Source: Lineus longissimus (lineage: Eukaryota; Nemertea; Pilidiophora; Heteronemertea; Lineidae). Taken from it: a stretch of 64,000 nucleotides of DNA. Shown here in pieces: positions 10,563 to 23,299 of the stretch. Made by a program: the position numbers and the translations under genes. Where the stretch lies: contig NC_088315.1 of the NCBI RefSeq assembly GCF_910592395.1, positions 17,715,808 to 17,779,807 of the forward strand. Direction: 5' to 3'. The notes under the pieces were generated by a model. The model saw only the letters and a list, made by a program, of their open reading frames with translations, did no database searches and was not told the DNA's origin. The stretch's first letter is position 1. Each line of letters begins with the position of its first letter.

Positions 10563-13500
10563 ATGGAGAACTATAAAATCATAATCTCTTTAGTCATATT
10601 GGCGGCCAGTTTATCCATAGGTATGTCAAGCAAGAAATCATATAATTTGATCATATATCGGGCTAATCTTAGACTGTAAAATCGGCGTGTGGATCTGGGA
10701 AAATTCCATCGTTTTTGTGCATGCAATGGCCAATGCATCCATCTGTGCATTGTACGTGCATTTTGACTATAGAGCGACCAGTGCAATCTGCACCTCGGTT
10801 CTTGTTAGCATTATCGATTACATTTGGCCGCCTGTACATATTGTACATGGTCAAATATTTCCATTTTCAAGAAGTGTTACTTTTACTCTCGAGAAAAAAA
10901 AGATTTTGGTCTAGGGCAGGCCTATCCCATTCCCAGGCATAACTAAGGCTAGCGGTGCGTGACGACATACTGAGATACTCATGTACTTACTTTACACTTG
11001 GCAAAAGAGAAGTCAAAGACCCTTTGCCAGATACGTCGGTATCACCTATACAGGGCCAGCCAAACAAACCATCTTTACAATAGATCTTCACGGTAAGACG
11101 CCAGAGGCTCGAGAGGCATCGTCTGGCGTCTTTGACCGTAAAAACTTCTTGTAAAGGTTGTTTGTTTGCCATCCCTAGGTGGTACCGGCGTATTTGGAAA
11201 AGTGCCTATGAGTGACTTTGATGTGCTCGATCGGAAATATTGGCTTGATATCAATTATCATGCATGCAGTTGCACATGACTAGATATGCAGAATCATAGG
11301 GTCATACTAAAAAGCTTCCACCAGGTTTAAAAGCATATTTAAAGTCATCAAAATAAAATCTAATGGTCATCAACGAAATAAGCAGGACATTTTCTGGTTC
11401 ATTTCCTGAATGTTTCATGACATTTGTGTGCTAGATTGGCGAGTTGTTGTTTAAAATATACCAGAGACAAGACCACTAATGAATATTCATAGGTTGGAGG
11501 GTCCAGGCCTATCTATTAGACGAGTGCATGTTTTTTACTCTCAAGTACATATTTGGAGAGGTATTGAAAAAATATTTGTTGTGGCAAGTCTACAGATATA
11601 AAGAAATTATTTGATGAAAAAATTAATTTCGAATTTTGCTAATTGGGTAATAGGGGGCGTGTTTTGAGTTTTTTCTGCCAGTTGGCTGAAAAGAGTGGAA
11701 ATATCAAAGTCTGTCTAATTTGTCGATTAAAAAAAAATTTCCGTGGTCAATCACCATTTTATTTTTCACCATTTACTTGCCCGACTGTCCGGAATAACAT
11801 AATCTAAATTTCAGATTCACAACACCACGCGTTCTTTGATGCGTCGCGGTCAAACATTGACAATTTAACTGCTAAAAGGCTTAAAAAATCAATTGTGGTC
11901 TTGTCTCTATTTACACTACATTTTGGGTCAATATAGTGAAAAATTTGAATGTGCTCAAATCACTCTAATTCATTTAGAATATTGTATTGCTGATGATTTA
12001 AGGTCAAAACAGGCTAAAATAATGAGAAAAAAACTTAATTTGACCCAAATAAGAGTCAACCTAACCCCGGTCTAAGTTCGGTTTCATTTTTACAAGTCTT
12101 GTTGTGTTGCCATTCATTTTGTAATTTCTTTGAAACTACTTAGGCCTTGATTCTGAAAGTTGTGCCCTAAGCAGCAAAGATATTACTAAATCACATCCTA
12201 AAGTTTCAGCTCCATAGCTTGCTTATTCTGGCCAGGGCAGGTCTTTGAATTTGGTGCTGTTGGGTGCAAAATCATGACTTTTTGTCGATTTTGTCCTCTT
12301 TCGTCGCTTTGGCACAGTTGTACCACTCTTTGAAATGTCTCTCATTTCTCCAAAAATGTCCAGATATGACTTTCCTTCGTTGGAGAGTTGTGGGATGTCA
12401 TGTACATTAGTTTGAAAAAAATCTCAAAATGTTAACCCCTGAAATGTACCTTCATTGAGACAAGACCACTAATGAATATTCATAGGTTGGAGGGTCCAGG
12501 CCTATCTATTAGACGAGTGCATGTTTTTTACTCTCAAGTACATATTTGGAGAGGTATTGAAAAAATATTTGTTGTGGCAAGTCTACAGATATAAAGAAAT
12601 TATTTGATGAAAAAATTAATTTCGAATTTTGCTAATTGGGTAATAGGGGGCGTGTTTTGAGTTTTTTCTGCCAGTTGGCTGAAAAGAGTGGAAATATCAA
12701 AGTCTGTCTAATTTGTCGATTAAAAAAAAATTTCCGTGGTCAATCACCATTTTATTTTTCACCATTTACTTGCCCGACTGTCCGGAATAACATAATCTAA
12801 ATTTCAGATTCACAACACCACGCGTTCTTTGATGCGTCGCGGTCAAACATTGACAATTTAACTGCTAAAAGGCTTAAAAAATCAATTGTGGTCTTGTCTC
12901 ACCAGTGTCCACCACCCAGTGGGCAGCCATGTTGGATTGGACTTGGAGGAAACGATAGGGCTTCCGAATACTACAGGAGCCTTGTGATTTTAGACAACAT
13001 CTCCCTTATCTTACACCCAAATGTCATGAAATTTTCAGGAAATGTGTTTTGTGGTGTACTTATTTCGTTGATGGCAACTAAATTTTATTTTGATGACTTT
13101 ATACCTGACTTGAACCTGGTGGACTCCATTTACTCTCATCGACATCATGATGGTTAGCAAATGAGTGATTTTTGTAAAAGTTGTCACTGGGACTGTATGT
13201 GCAATCATGACTGCACACGATTACGCCTTACGGTGGGCATACATTCATACAACAAACTATCGTTTGCAGTGGATATTACAGGTGCCTGTGTCAAAAATCG
13301 GTCGTCACTGTGACTGGTTAATATCATTATCATATACCCAGTCGGCCAGTGATTTACCAGTTTTTCATGGCAGATGCAGATGTTTTGGCTTGATCGCAGA
13401 ATCCCTGACAAATACTTCCAGGTGGGTTTTTGTTAGGGTTAGCCACAGAATCTTAAAATTGCCCATTGGCAGTGACAACTTTTTGGGGGAATATGTGAGG

Positions 13501-14709
13501 AATTCTGCAATTAAAAGCTGATATTTTTGTTGCACATCGCAGCAATTATGCATGTCGCAGCATCAAAAATCTCATGTTCGCATTGCACTTTAGTACTCTT
13601 CCACCTTATCATTTTCAGGCTACTCTGCCCTGTTTAATTGTGTCGAGTGCGAGTCTACTCTAGTTAAAGGCTGCATGAATGATGTTATGAACTCCTCAGC
13701 TATAAAAAATTACACCAGAGCCTGTGACAATACTGCTGATAATGTTTGCATGAAGGTAGTTGCAAAAGCTACTCGAACTGGTTGGACTGGCAAGAATGGC
13801 ATGAGGGAAGTTGGTAAGTTCATTTTCCTTCCGTAAACCACAGATTTTTTGTATTCGTTGAAAGTTTTTATCTGGATTTTGAGAAGAAGTGGTCATGAAC
13901 CCTTGGTCTCTCTCTATTCATTGACACCAATCAAGACAGACTGTCACAGATCTAAAGGAACCTTCTGGAATTCTTACTGATTAGATGGCATCAAACAATG
14001 GAGCCCAAGAGTTCATTTTCCCTTCTGGATGATCATATCATAGACGAAATTAACATTCACTCACAAAGGATTAATCACAGAAGACCTATCCTTTTGTGAT
14101 GATTGGTTGCATTTGTTGTTTGAAAGTGTGAGCTAGATCTTCATTCACTTTAGTTGGCAACCAACTGAGAACAGTGCGTTAAAAAATTAGTGACAATAGA
14201 AAAGCAGTACCAAACAGCCATGTACGTGTACTTTACATAAAATTCAGCTCTGAAATGCCGATCATACAGCTTACATTTGCTTTCCATTGTAAAAATACAT
14301 CTTTTGATTACAGTAGAACCTCTCTATTAAGGACACCCTCGGGACTGAAAGTGGTGCCCTTTAGGGAGGTGTCCTGATTAGTGAGGTCTAATTGAATGGA
14401 AAGATCCAATTTGAGACCAAATCCAAATGTCCTTAATAGGGAGGTTGTCCTTAATGGAGAGGTGTCCGCTAAGGGAGGTTCCACTGTATTTTGTTTGACT
14501 TCTTCTCCATAATTTTTTCAGCTGCGATCAAGGTGTCGCGTTTCTGCGCCATGATGGAAAATCCTAAAGACGAATGCAAGTCAATGGACGGAGCTGCTGG
14601 ATACCTCACCTATTGTACCTGCCGAGATAAAGCTTGCAATGGCGGAGCAAATGTCGTGGCATCACTTCTGATGATAGCGTCGTGTTTCCTCGCCAAGATT
14701 GCCCTTTAA
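10563..14709 (+). CDS. Ly6/uPAR-type GPI-anchored three-finger protein (Ly6-B)
   Basis: Exons 10563-10620, 13619-13813 and 14522-14709 join through two phase-1 GT-AG introns into 146 residues. Exon 1 is a signal peptide (MENYKIIISLVILAASLSI). Exon 2 opens the fold with FNCVECEST, KGCMND and DNVCMKV; exon 3 has SRFCAMM, DECKSM and the terminal motif YCTCRDKACNGG, then a hydrophobic tail (VVASLLMIASCFLAKIAL) typical of a GPI signal. A cell-surface location is inferred; the partner is unknown. Intron 1 contains a TRIM-like structure at 11460-12904. Intron 2 contains a MITE ending about 32 bp before the exon 3 acceptor. A poly(A) signal follows at 15016. The large distance to Ly6-A in sequence argues for an old duplication or independent recruitment. 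Confidence 0.86.
11464..11907. mobile_element. 444-bp direct repeat, left copy of a TRIM-like structure
   Basis: Begins GAGACAAGACCAC and ends with its inverse GTGGTCTTGTCTC. By eye it is identical along its whole length to 12457-12900. No open frame. See the composite at 11460-12904. Confidence 0.9.
12457..12900. mobile_element. 444-bp direct repeat, right copy of a TRIM-like structure
   Basis: Same length, orientation and ends as the left copy at 11464-11907, with no difference that I can find, so the duplication is recent or has been homogenised. Confidence 0.9.
14309..14488 (+). mobile_element. TA-flanked MITE, family 1, copy 4
   Basis: Full-length copy, TACAGTAGAACCTCTCTATT to GAGGTTCCACTGTA, in Ly6-B intron 2. 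Its right end lies about 32 bp before the exon 3 acceptor AG (14520-14521). Confidence 0.85.
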
Positions 14710-15015
14710 CTCCATGTCATCCAGAGTAAAACAGGAATTTTATGCAAGCGAAATGATTTCGGTTTCTTCCTTTCGAGCCATATGGGTGTTGATCGAGAAC
14801 TGACACGTGAAAGGTTGAATCCGAATCATTGAAGGAATGTAATTAAAATATTTAAAAGTTTTTGAGATTTGGTGATTAAAACTGCCCTACGGCATCTAAA
14901 TTGCATCAGTAGGCCTAGATTTTGCAGGTTTGATCATAATCGGGTCAGATGAGGCCAAACCAAATTTTAAAGTACCCTGGAAAGCATGCTTGCTGACATA
15001 AATATAAATGAAATG

Positions 15016-15021
15016 AATAAA
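15016..15021 (+). terminator. Poly(A) signal of Ly6-B
   Basis: AATAAA 307 bp after the Ly6-B stop codon, the first canonical signal downstream. Confidence 0.5.
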
Positions 15022-18000
15022 CAAGCGCTTTTCTTGCTCAAGTGTTATTTGTCACATAACAACTGATAGCTGCAAATTATGGTAGAAAAAATTGTCTCCT
15101 TGCCCGTTATCCAAGGTATTAAATTGGTGTGCCCTAAGCTAGAAAAATCGTTGAGTTAGGAATTTGATGTAATCCAAAATATTCAGAGAGAGAATTCTGT
15201 CCCTGGAGCCGTGGAAACGTTGTCTCGAATGATCATTTGCAATGATGGAAAGTGCAATGCGATTGTATTCAGATCATTCAAAACCGCAAGTAAGAGATTA
15301 GGCCAAGGGATGCAATACTCTCGTTTCAAAAAAGAAATCGCATATTTTTCCAAGTTAAAAGATGCATAAGCAGTGGCTACACCATGAACTGTAAAAATGT
15401 ACATTATTTCATTATCCGACTCTAGCAAGTAACAACAAGTGTAAACCTCTGTAGATAATTTTAGAATCAAATGCTTCGTTCTTATCTTATCATCAATGTA
15501 TGCACTCCCAGTATGAAACCAAAGTTCAAACAGTCGATTCAACTAAAATTGTTTTAATGTGATGTTCCGAGTGAGCAAAATCTTTGTCAGACCTTGATTC
15601 ATGCCTGGAAGTGCCTCTCCCTATTGTTTGCATATGTAACCATGGTAATGACCCAACGCGTTAGATGATGTTTAGTACACGCTGTGTTTTCGAAAGTTTT
15701 GTGATTCGATTTTTCGTCATACGCTAAATTTATTGTTTGTAGGGTATTTTGTATTATGATGGTGTATTGTAAAATTTTAAGGCTCAGTATTTTAGCCTCA
15801 AATATAGCAATTCGTCTGAAACCATTTTGAAAGACTTGGGATCCAGTTGAAAAGCTTGTCACGAAGCGGATGATCAGTTCAGTTCAAATATCTTTATTTC
15901 ACCTGTAGTTTTCTGGTATAGCCTTTATATTTTTTGTAGTATTTTGTACATAAATGTGATGTCCTGTCCGGTAAACTAGAGATGAAATAGGGTTTTTGAG
16001 GCGAGATTTATACAGGGTTTGCTTTTTCACATGTAATATTTAACTTTCCATTCTTGACATAAAGAACAGGCAAGTCATTTCCAAAGAGTGGGCTACAGTC
16101 CCACAATGTCACGTTTCACCCTCATGTCTTCAAAACCTAATTCAGTAAACAAACATGCTTGTGACAAGTATGTGAGATCGTGAATCCTGTATAGACCTTG
16201 TGTTCATTGTGACTAACTCCGAAATCTGGTTTTTGTGACTTGTAGTGAAATTGAATATAAAGGCATATTGTCTTAACATTCCTAAACATTCCAGAAGAAT
16301 TTCACTCTATTCTTTTAAAGTGATATGTGATCTTAAGCTTCAGTTTGTTGACAGAATTCCTCCAGATTTCTAAGATCAGGCAGCACCATTACATGTAGAT
16401 CTTGTTGGAACATGTTGTATCACACCAGTCCTGTCCTACCTAATCCCTCTTAATGGATCAGTCCAACCTTTCATAAGTGCTTGGATTGGATTGGCTCATT
16501 CTGAAAGCCAAGGGGATGAGGACTGCTGTGAAATTCTGGTTGTGTATACTATTTTGTGTGGAATTGTTCCTTTTATTATTTATAACAACGAGTACTTTTT
16601 TTTGGAATTTTGCTGTTTCATACATCTGCTGTGTTCTGTAAATTTCTAATTTGATTTAAGTTCATCAGAGTTCTCTTAAATCTCTGGACTTCAATAACAG
16701 CAGTTGGTCATTAGGAGAAAAAATCAATTGGGATACAAATAAAAGTGGGGACCTTCTTTCTCAGGAAATTTACGCGTTCAAAACTTTTACCTTCTGGTGT
16801 ATCTTTAGATCTATTTGTGTGTCAAACATTATATATTTTGTTTTGTATAGACCTGGTTAGTTTACAGGGTTAATGGAAGTAAAAAAATTCAAATGCAGAT
16901 TGACTAAAGCCCCCGCAGACAAGTGATTTTTAATTGCAGTGACCTGTGATCATTATTGCATGCAGCCAAAATTGCTTGTTTGCTATGGACATCGCAGGTG
17001 ACTGTGAGTGTGACAAGAATCAGTGATTGCAGCGACCTGCACTCAATTACCAAACCCAGCGATCACTGTCATGACTGCTGCACCTGCAGATGAGAGATCT
17101 TTTTGTTGCAATTTGCATATTGCTGCAGGTACAATCCCAGATTGCAGCTACAAAATCGCTTGTTTGCACCAATCTTAACACTGGAGCAAAGTAATTCATG
17201 TCCCTCTAATATGTTAACATGGAGTCCGATGAATCTCCCCGACTATTTTCCATAAAATCTCATCCTGAATTAAGTTTACATGTAGTTGCATAATAACTTG
17301 ACTAAGTAATGACAAATATTTATAACCTAACCATTTTGTCTGTATTCTATTTTCATGCTTTTAACTCCTCCATTGTTCATTTCCATTCCACCGGTAACAA
17401 TCCTGATGTTTCAAAGCATTAAGTTTGTCAGAAAAATAACTAAATTAGATCAACTAGTGGTATAATTGACATTGCTTGAATCCATCCATATATGCTTTTT
17501 TGTACAGTTTGTTGTGATGTTTCTATTCATGCATGTATCAACATGAAGCATTGGGGAGATGATGTATAAATTTCTGTCGCGCTCCCAATATTTTTTGGAA
17601 CACTTTGTATAAAAAGTTAACTGTCCGAAGATTGAATGAACTTCGTCCATGAGATATTTTTGTTCAAGTTTTAGACATTCCACAAGTTGTTGCGTCCAGG
17701 AAATTTGCCTATGTGATAAGATTTCTTTATGTAGGGTTGTACACAGTTGATGGGCGAGAGTTTCATGTGATTCCATGATTTGCACTTGTGCAGACCCTCA
17801 GTTGCTGTGAAGACCATCAGCTTCTTGTTAATCCATCCAATAAAATAATCCATCCCGTCTCCGGGTTTGAAAACTTTGAAATTTCTTAGGCCAGACTCAG
17901 AGTCCAGGATCGTTTCTTATGACCATTACTGTAAATCAGAAACCTGTGAGCAGCTTTGGTGCATTGTGTAACGATTAATGTAATGGATTTTTACAAAGAT

Positions 18001-19556
18001 ACATTTATTACTTCGTATTGTATAAGCAAGACTTATAGATAATCTCAGAAGTTTTTGTTGACAACCTGTACTGTAAACATCAGAGTTTTAGACAAATTGA
18101 AATTTGTTTTAAAGGTTCATGTGCAGATGAAAAAATGTGGAAATATTATGTAATTTGTACCATACAAGCAATGTAGGCAGTGCAGTAAGGCAGTGTAGTG
18201 ACGTCATTAGGAGATCATTTTGGACGTCAATCCATGACCTTTCTGACTTTGCAAACAAAGTATGTCATGTTTGACTTCGCCACACTTTACTACTGCCATT
18301 GTTGGCTGACGGCGAAGTACGCCACGAGGGCCAGTGACAGGAATTTGTCATCCAAAATGGCGTCTTGTGATGATGTCATCTGCGCGGCCTCTGTTGACAA
18401 ATCAAGCGTATTCAACTTTTCAATATTCTCTTTTAAAAACGGGTAGTGATCATTACTGGTGAATTGAGAAAAATTCAAGTTGGGAAGGGGGATTGAAGTT
18501 GTTTTCCCAATAGCTTATTGACATTCATTTTCACTCATTCATCATTTGAGAAATTTGTAAAAATTCAATGTATGACCTTCATTTTCATGTTGTTTTGAAA
18601 CTCCTGGACTTGGACTTCCAATATTCTATCTCTTTCTATTTTGGTTAGCTCTGATGTGTGAACTGTAATTTAGATGTATTCCAATACTCTGTTGTCAGAT
18701 TTTTAATTAGCCGCGAATGAAGTGATATGATTGTGGAGTTTGGATAATTTGGTATATAAAATCTGTGAAGTTTTGATAAAGAACTGTTGTATGTAGTTAT
18801 AGACAGTATCAGTGTGTGTATTGGTTAGATATCTCTAGATTTTTGCCCTTTCCCCGCATTATCTCACCTTGGCCCCTAGCACTTTGGACATCACTTTCTT
18901 CTCAAAAGAAAGTATGGGGTGTCACAAAATACTGGGGGAGTTGGGATGAGAGAACATCAAGAACTCAGTCATGTAAATTACTGTAAACCAGGAAATTTGT
19001 GTGTGTCTTCTAATTTTGCGTTTTTGACGACCAGCAAAAGCCAAACGCTTCAAAAAACAAAATTCCATTTAAAGTAACTGTTACAGTGTTCTCAAAACGA
19101 CTTACAATGCAATTTTAGAAAAGCACCACTATAATAGCTGCAAATATTTTCCGTTTTACAGTATCACTTTCACTATGAATCTAGAACAGTCGGTAGTTTA
19201 AAAATTTCAAATCTAAGGAATCAATTTAAGTGGCTGGTAACTGTCAATGATAGACACCAATCCTTGGTTTTACAGGTGTCAATCACACTTTGCCTGACAG
19301 ATTTTACTGCAGAAGCTATGATATTTTCCAAATGTCGAGCAAGACACTGCAAAAAAGTTATGTTAAGGTGGGGTAAAGTGAAAATAAGAACTTCAATTCT
19401 ATTGTAATTAAATGAAAACATATTACTCTGCATTCCAATGTCATGACTGATTTCTGTCAAAATGTTTTATCTATAAGTGAACATTTGATAAAAAATAAAC
19501 TCACAATTAACATTTTAGAAAACAGCACTCCTATGATTTATTTTCGATGTCAAAAA
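15022..19556. other. Gene-poor AT-rich stretch
   Basis: Several open frames of 60-119 codons occur on both strands, but none shows a recognisable domain, a codon-like bias or flanking splice sites I trust. Further AATAAA motifs near 16738 and 17842 could serve a longer Ly6-B 3' UTR. I see no repeats that match elsewhere in the window. Confidence 0.5.
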
Positions 19557-19867
19557 GGGCCGTTTACACGCACAGCTAAAATCCAGCCAGATTCGCTGTG
19601 GTCTCATTCCAATGTACCCGTTTACACAACACACTACAGTCTGGCCTACTGCAAGCTAATCAGGATTGTTGAGGGAAATTGTGGGCCCGGGGTTGTTTTG
19701 TAAAATGGGTTGAGACGTCCCCAAATTGGTCTGGATGCAACTGGACTGGACCCAAAAGAACCAGCGTAATAGATGGCCACTTCGAATCTGTACTGTCTAC
19801 ATAAAGATGTCTGCATTTGGATATGACGGGATCTCGGAAATTCTTTTTCTGTGCGTGTAAACAGCCC
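19557..19867. mobile_element. MITE-like element with GTTTACACGCACAG ends
   Basis: Inverted ends GGGCCGTTTACACGCACAG and CTGTGCGTGTAAACAGCCC differ at a single base over 19 bp and bound 311 bp of non-coding sequence. No clear target duplication was found. Confidence 0.75.
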
Positions 19868-20055
19868 TATACAACCAAATAGGAAATGCCCGCCAGATGC
19901 TCTTGCAACACGGGCAAAATTACAATGAGCCGTCATGACTGCCCACAGAAAATCTGTCCAAATGGTAGAACGTCATGAAACGTCCATACGTTTCTGGATA
20001 ACTTTGGATGTCCTGACTGCACTTCCAGACCCTATTCGTGATCATACTGCTGGCT

Positions 20056-20135
20056 CTCTTGCGTGGTGCATTGGTAATATTGTTGCCTATGAGATCCCAG
20101 GTTCGAGTCTTGGTCATTTCCAGTTGGGATGAGAG
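20056..20135 (+). mobile_element. tRNA-derived SINE head beside the 126-bp array
   Basis: Contains an A-box-like GCGTGGTGCATTGG and a good box B GGTTCGAGTC (20100-20109) about 35 bp apart, as in a tRNA-type polymerase III promoter. No intact cloverleaf. The tandem array starts directly after it, so the array may have grown from the SINE body. Confidence 0.45.
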
Positions 20136-20157
20136 AAATAGGACTACACTTTGGAAA

Positions 20158-21690
20158 GTTTGGCCATTGGACCTTTTGTCAGTCGTCCTGAAGACATCAA
20201 CTGTTCCGTCGGACGTATCTCTAATAATGTCCGTCCTTACTTGCAATTCAGTATCAAGTTGTCACACCCAGGATTCTGGCCTGTTGGTTCAGTGGGCCTT
20301 CAGCCAGTCGTCCTGAAGACATCAACTGTCCTGATAGGATGTGATTCTGATATTGTTCATCCTTATTTACCATTCAGTATCAAGTTCTCACACCCAGGAT
20401 TCTGGACTGTTGGTTCAGTGGCATTCAGCCAGTCGTCCTGAAGACATCAAATGTCCTGATAGGATGTGACTCTAATAATGTCCGTCCTTACTTGCCATTC
20501 CGTATCAAGTTCTCACAGCCAGGATTCCGGCATATTGGTTCAGTGGGCCTTCAGCCAGTCGTCCTGAAGACATCAAATGTCCTGATAGGATGTGATTCTT
20601 ATAATGTTCATCCTTATTTACCATTCAGTATCAAGTTGTCACAGCCAGGATTCTGCCCTGTTGGTTCAGTGCAATAGTGGGCCTTCAGCCAGTCGTCCTG
20701 AAGGCATCAAGTGTCCGGATAGGATGTGACTCTAATAATGTTTATCCTCACTTACCATACATTATCAAGTTGTCACACCCAGGATTCTGGCCTGGTGGTT
20801 CAGTGGGCCTTCAGCCAGTCGTCCTGAAGACATCAAGTGTGCTGATAGGATGTGATTCTGATATTGTTCATCCTTATTTACCATTCAGTATCAAGTTCTC
20901 ACACCCAGGATTCTGGCCTGTTGGTTCAGTGGGTCTTTAGCCAGTCGTCCTGAAGACATCAAGTGATCTGATAGGATGTGATTCCAACAATGTTTATCCT
21001 CACTTGTCATTCAGTATCAAATTCTCACAACCAGGATTCTAGCCTGTTGGTTCCGTTGGTCTTTCGTCCTGAAGACACCATGTGTTCTGATAGTATGTGA
21101 CTCTGATAATGTTCATCCTTCCTAACTGCCATTCAGTATCAAGTTCTCACACCCAGGTTTCCGGCATGTTGGTTCAGTGGGCCTTCGGCCAGTCGTCCTG
21201 AAGACATCAAGTGTTCTGATAGGATGTGATTCTGATATTGTTCATCCTTATTTACCATTCAGTATCAAGTTCTCACACCCAGGATTCTGGACTGTTGGTT
21301 CAGTGGCATTCAACCAGTCGTCCTGAAGACATCAAATGTCCTGATGGGATGTGACTCTAATAATAATAACCATCCTTACTTGGCATTCAGTATCAAGTTC
21401 TCACACCCAGGATTCCGGCCTGTTGGTTCAGTGGCATTCAGCCAGTCGTCCTGAAGACATCAAATGTCCTGATAGGATGTGACTCTAATAATGTCCATCC
21501 TTATTTACCATTCAGTATCAACTTTTTACACCTAGGATTCCGGCCTGTTGGTTCAGTGGGCCTTCAGCGAGTCGTCCTGAAGACATCAAGTGTGCTGATA
21601 GGATGTGACTTTAATAATGTTTATCCTTACTTGCCATTCAGGATCAAGTTTTTACACCTAAGACTCCGGCCTGCTGGTTCACCATCTTGC
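20158..21690 (+). repeat. 126-bp tandem array, about 12 copies
   Basis: The unit contains CAGCCAGTCGTCCTGAAGAC, CTGATAGGATGTGA, CATTCAGTATCAAGTTCTCA and GGCCTGTTGGTTCAGTGG. Copies differ by substitutions and small indels, so the array is moderately old. Because 126 is a multiple of three, one frame stays open across adjacent units (42-residue periods such as LQPVVLKTSS), but stops and indels break it. I treat it as satellite, not a gene. Confidence 0.9.
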
Positions 21691-21789
21691 GGAGGTGTTC
21701 ACTCGGAGAGGTTCCAATGTATATCAAAGGAAATCGGAAATCGTACAGGAACTCCATAGTAGTGACTTGATGCATCAATGGCTTTATTA

Positions 21790-22388
21790 CTGACCGAGGT
21801 GTGCGAAATGGGGGGGGGGGGGGCGTTATACTGGCTGTGTGAAAATCACTTTTGATGTCCACAAACTGGAAATGAGACGAAGGTTGGGGGAAAATGACAA
21901 TTAACACACGAAACTGATATCAGGTATCTCCAGGGCAACGGCAAATAATATGCCAGTTATCAAGCAATGCAAACAAATGTTTTACAAATGCATGTCAAGT
22001 TTATTGTCTAGTTTATACATAGATACATTTTATCGTACCATACTATCGTGAAAAGAGGGCAATCAATATACATGTAGCGCATTACATGGAATGCTGATAT
22101 GTATGATAACAATAACTTAAGTGTGGTTCGCATGGACAACTCTACAGGGCGTCACAGAAAATCTAACTTAGTCGCCGGTTAATTTAGAAGATGGCTTGTC
22201 CTTTAAAATGGCACTCTCAATTTATGCAACGATCAATGGAAACCCTGTACCCCCCCGACTCAGGCAGTCTCAACCTTGTTGACACTTTGGATTGTTTCCT
22301 AGAGTTGGGATTTGACACTGATCAAGCCAGGACTTGAGAGGAAATTGTCAGGTGTTTACCATTCTTTCCTCAGATCTTTCACAGAGTT
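21790..22388. other. Unassigned stretch
   Basis: AT-rich sequence with a G run near 21811. No gene, known repeat or splice-bounded open frame is visible. Confidence 0.5.
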
Positions 22389-22691
22389 AACCTCTTGAAT
22401 CCCGGTGACCGACCAGTCGGTCATTTTGAAATAACGTTTTTTCCCAACGACCGACGGGTCGGTCTCAGTGATATTTTTCTTCCCTTGAGCTGGGACGCTA
22501 GTTTATTGCTTGTTTTAGCGTGTTTGATGTACAGTAGGGTTAGCCAGTGCATGCCTGGGTAGATGGCGCCTCGGTACCGGACCTTGGCGGTTGTATGCGG
22601 GCGCTATACATCGTGAAAGTCAGACCCAATTTCGCAACCACGTGACCACCATGGGATCCCGGGATTTTCAAGTTTTGGGATTCAAGAGGTT
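22389..22691 (+). mobile_element. MITE with AACCTCTTGAATCCC ends and GACCGAC hairpins, copy 1
   Basis: Inverted ends AACCTCTTGAATCCC and GGGATTCAAGAGGTT. Just inside one end are two palindromes, GACCGACCAGTCGGTC and GACCGACGGGTCGGTC, separated by TTTTGAAATAACG. An inverted copy lies at 38303-38612. Confidence 0.85.
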
Positions 22692-23117
22692 TATCATTTT
22701 TTCTCTCTGAAATAATGAAATTTTAATGTTCAACAGGTATTCGACACTACTAATTTTTCAGGGATCTGACAGAGTGCCCAGAGCAAAAAACCTGAGAAAA
22801 AAATTTGTAATGGTGAAAAAGTTGTCTTTGGACAATGGTTACTTAACGTACACCACTGATGAATGACTTACACGGAGGAAAAATTCAGAGGCTACAGAAA
22901 ATGTAGCTCGGTCATTCGATGACACTTTTAAAGGACTTTAACCCTCCACAAAAGAAGATTACTATTTACAATAGGTGGGTCGATTCAACCAGAACATTTT
23001 TTTCAACAGTTTATTTGTTCCATTTTGCAGATGCACCATCAGAAGTGAGACTTAAAGGGCATAAATTAAAATGGCATTTCAAATGCATTGACCATTAAAT
23101 TTTGGCAGCAAACCATA

Positions 23118-23299
23118 TACAGTAGAATCTCTCTATTAAGGACACCCAAGGGACTGACAACTGCTGTCCTTAATCAAGAGGTGTCCTGATTAGAGAGGTG
23201 ACATTGAATGTAAACAACCCATTTGGGACCAAAACTAGTGTCCTTTATAGAGAGGTTGTCCTTAATATAGAGGTGTCCGCTAAGGGAGGTTCCACTGTA
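23118..23299 (+). mobile_element. TA-flanked MITE, family 1, copy 5
   Basis: Starts TACAGTAGAATCTCTCTATT and ends GAGGTTCCACTGTA. It is joined directly to copy 6 in the opposite orientation. Confidence 0.85.

Larger units (their letters stand above)
11460..12904. mobile_element. Composite with identical terminal direct repeats and ACCA flanks (TRIM-like)
   Basis: Two identical 444-bp direct repeats enclose a 549-bp AT-rich non-coding segment. The whole unit is flanked on both sides by ACCA (11460-11463 and 12901-12904), like a 4-bp target duplication; the inner borders lack it. This is the layout of a terminal-repeat retrotransposon in miniature. However, the repeats end GAGAC/GTCTC rather than TG/CA, and I see no convincing primer-binding site or polypurine tract. 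Two separate MITE insertions are the alternative. Confidence 0.55.

Noticed and set aside
13165-13521. 118-codon open frame in Ly6-B intron 1
   Set aside because: No domain and no splice support; both strands are open by chance.
15183-15542. 119-codon open frame on the minus strand
   Set aside because: No family resemblance and no supporting signals; AT-rich chance frame.
18198-18478. Possible Ly6 last exon on the minus strand (hydrophobic end FLSLALVAYFAV)
   Set aside because: It lacks the CxCxxxxxCN motif and a clear acceptor, so a hydrophobic stretch alone is not enough.
20151-20940. Repeat-protein gene in the 126-bp array
   Set aside because: The frame is broken by stops and indels between units, there is no start or splice context, and units vary as expected of satellite DNA.
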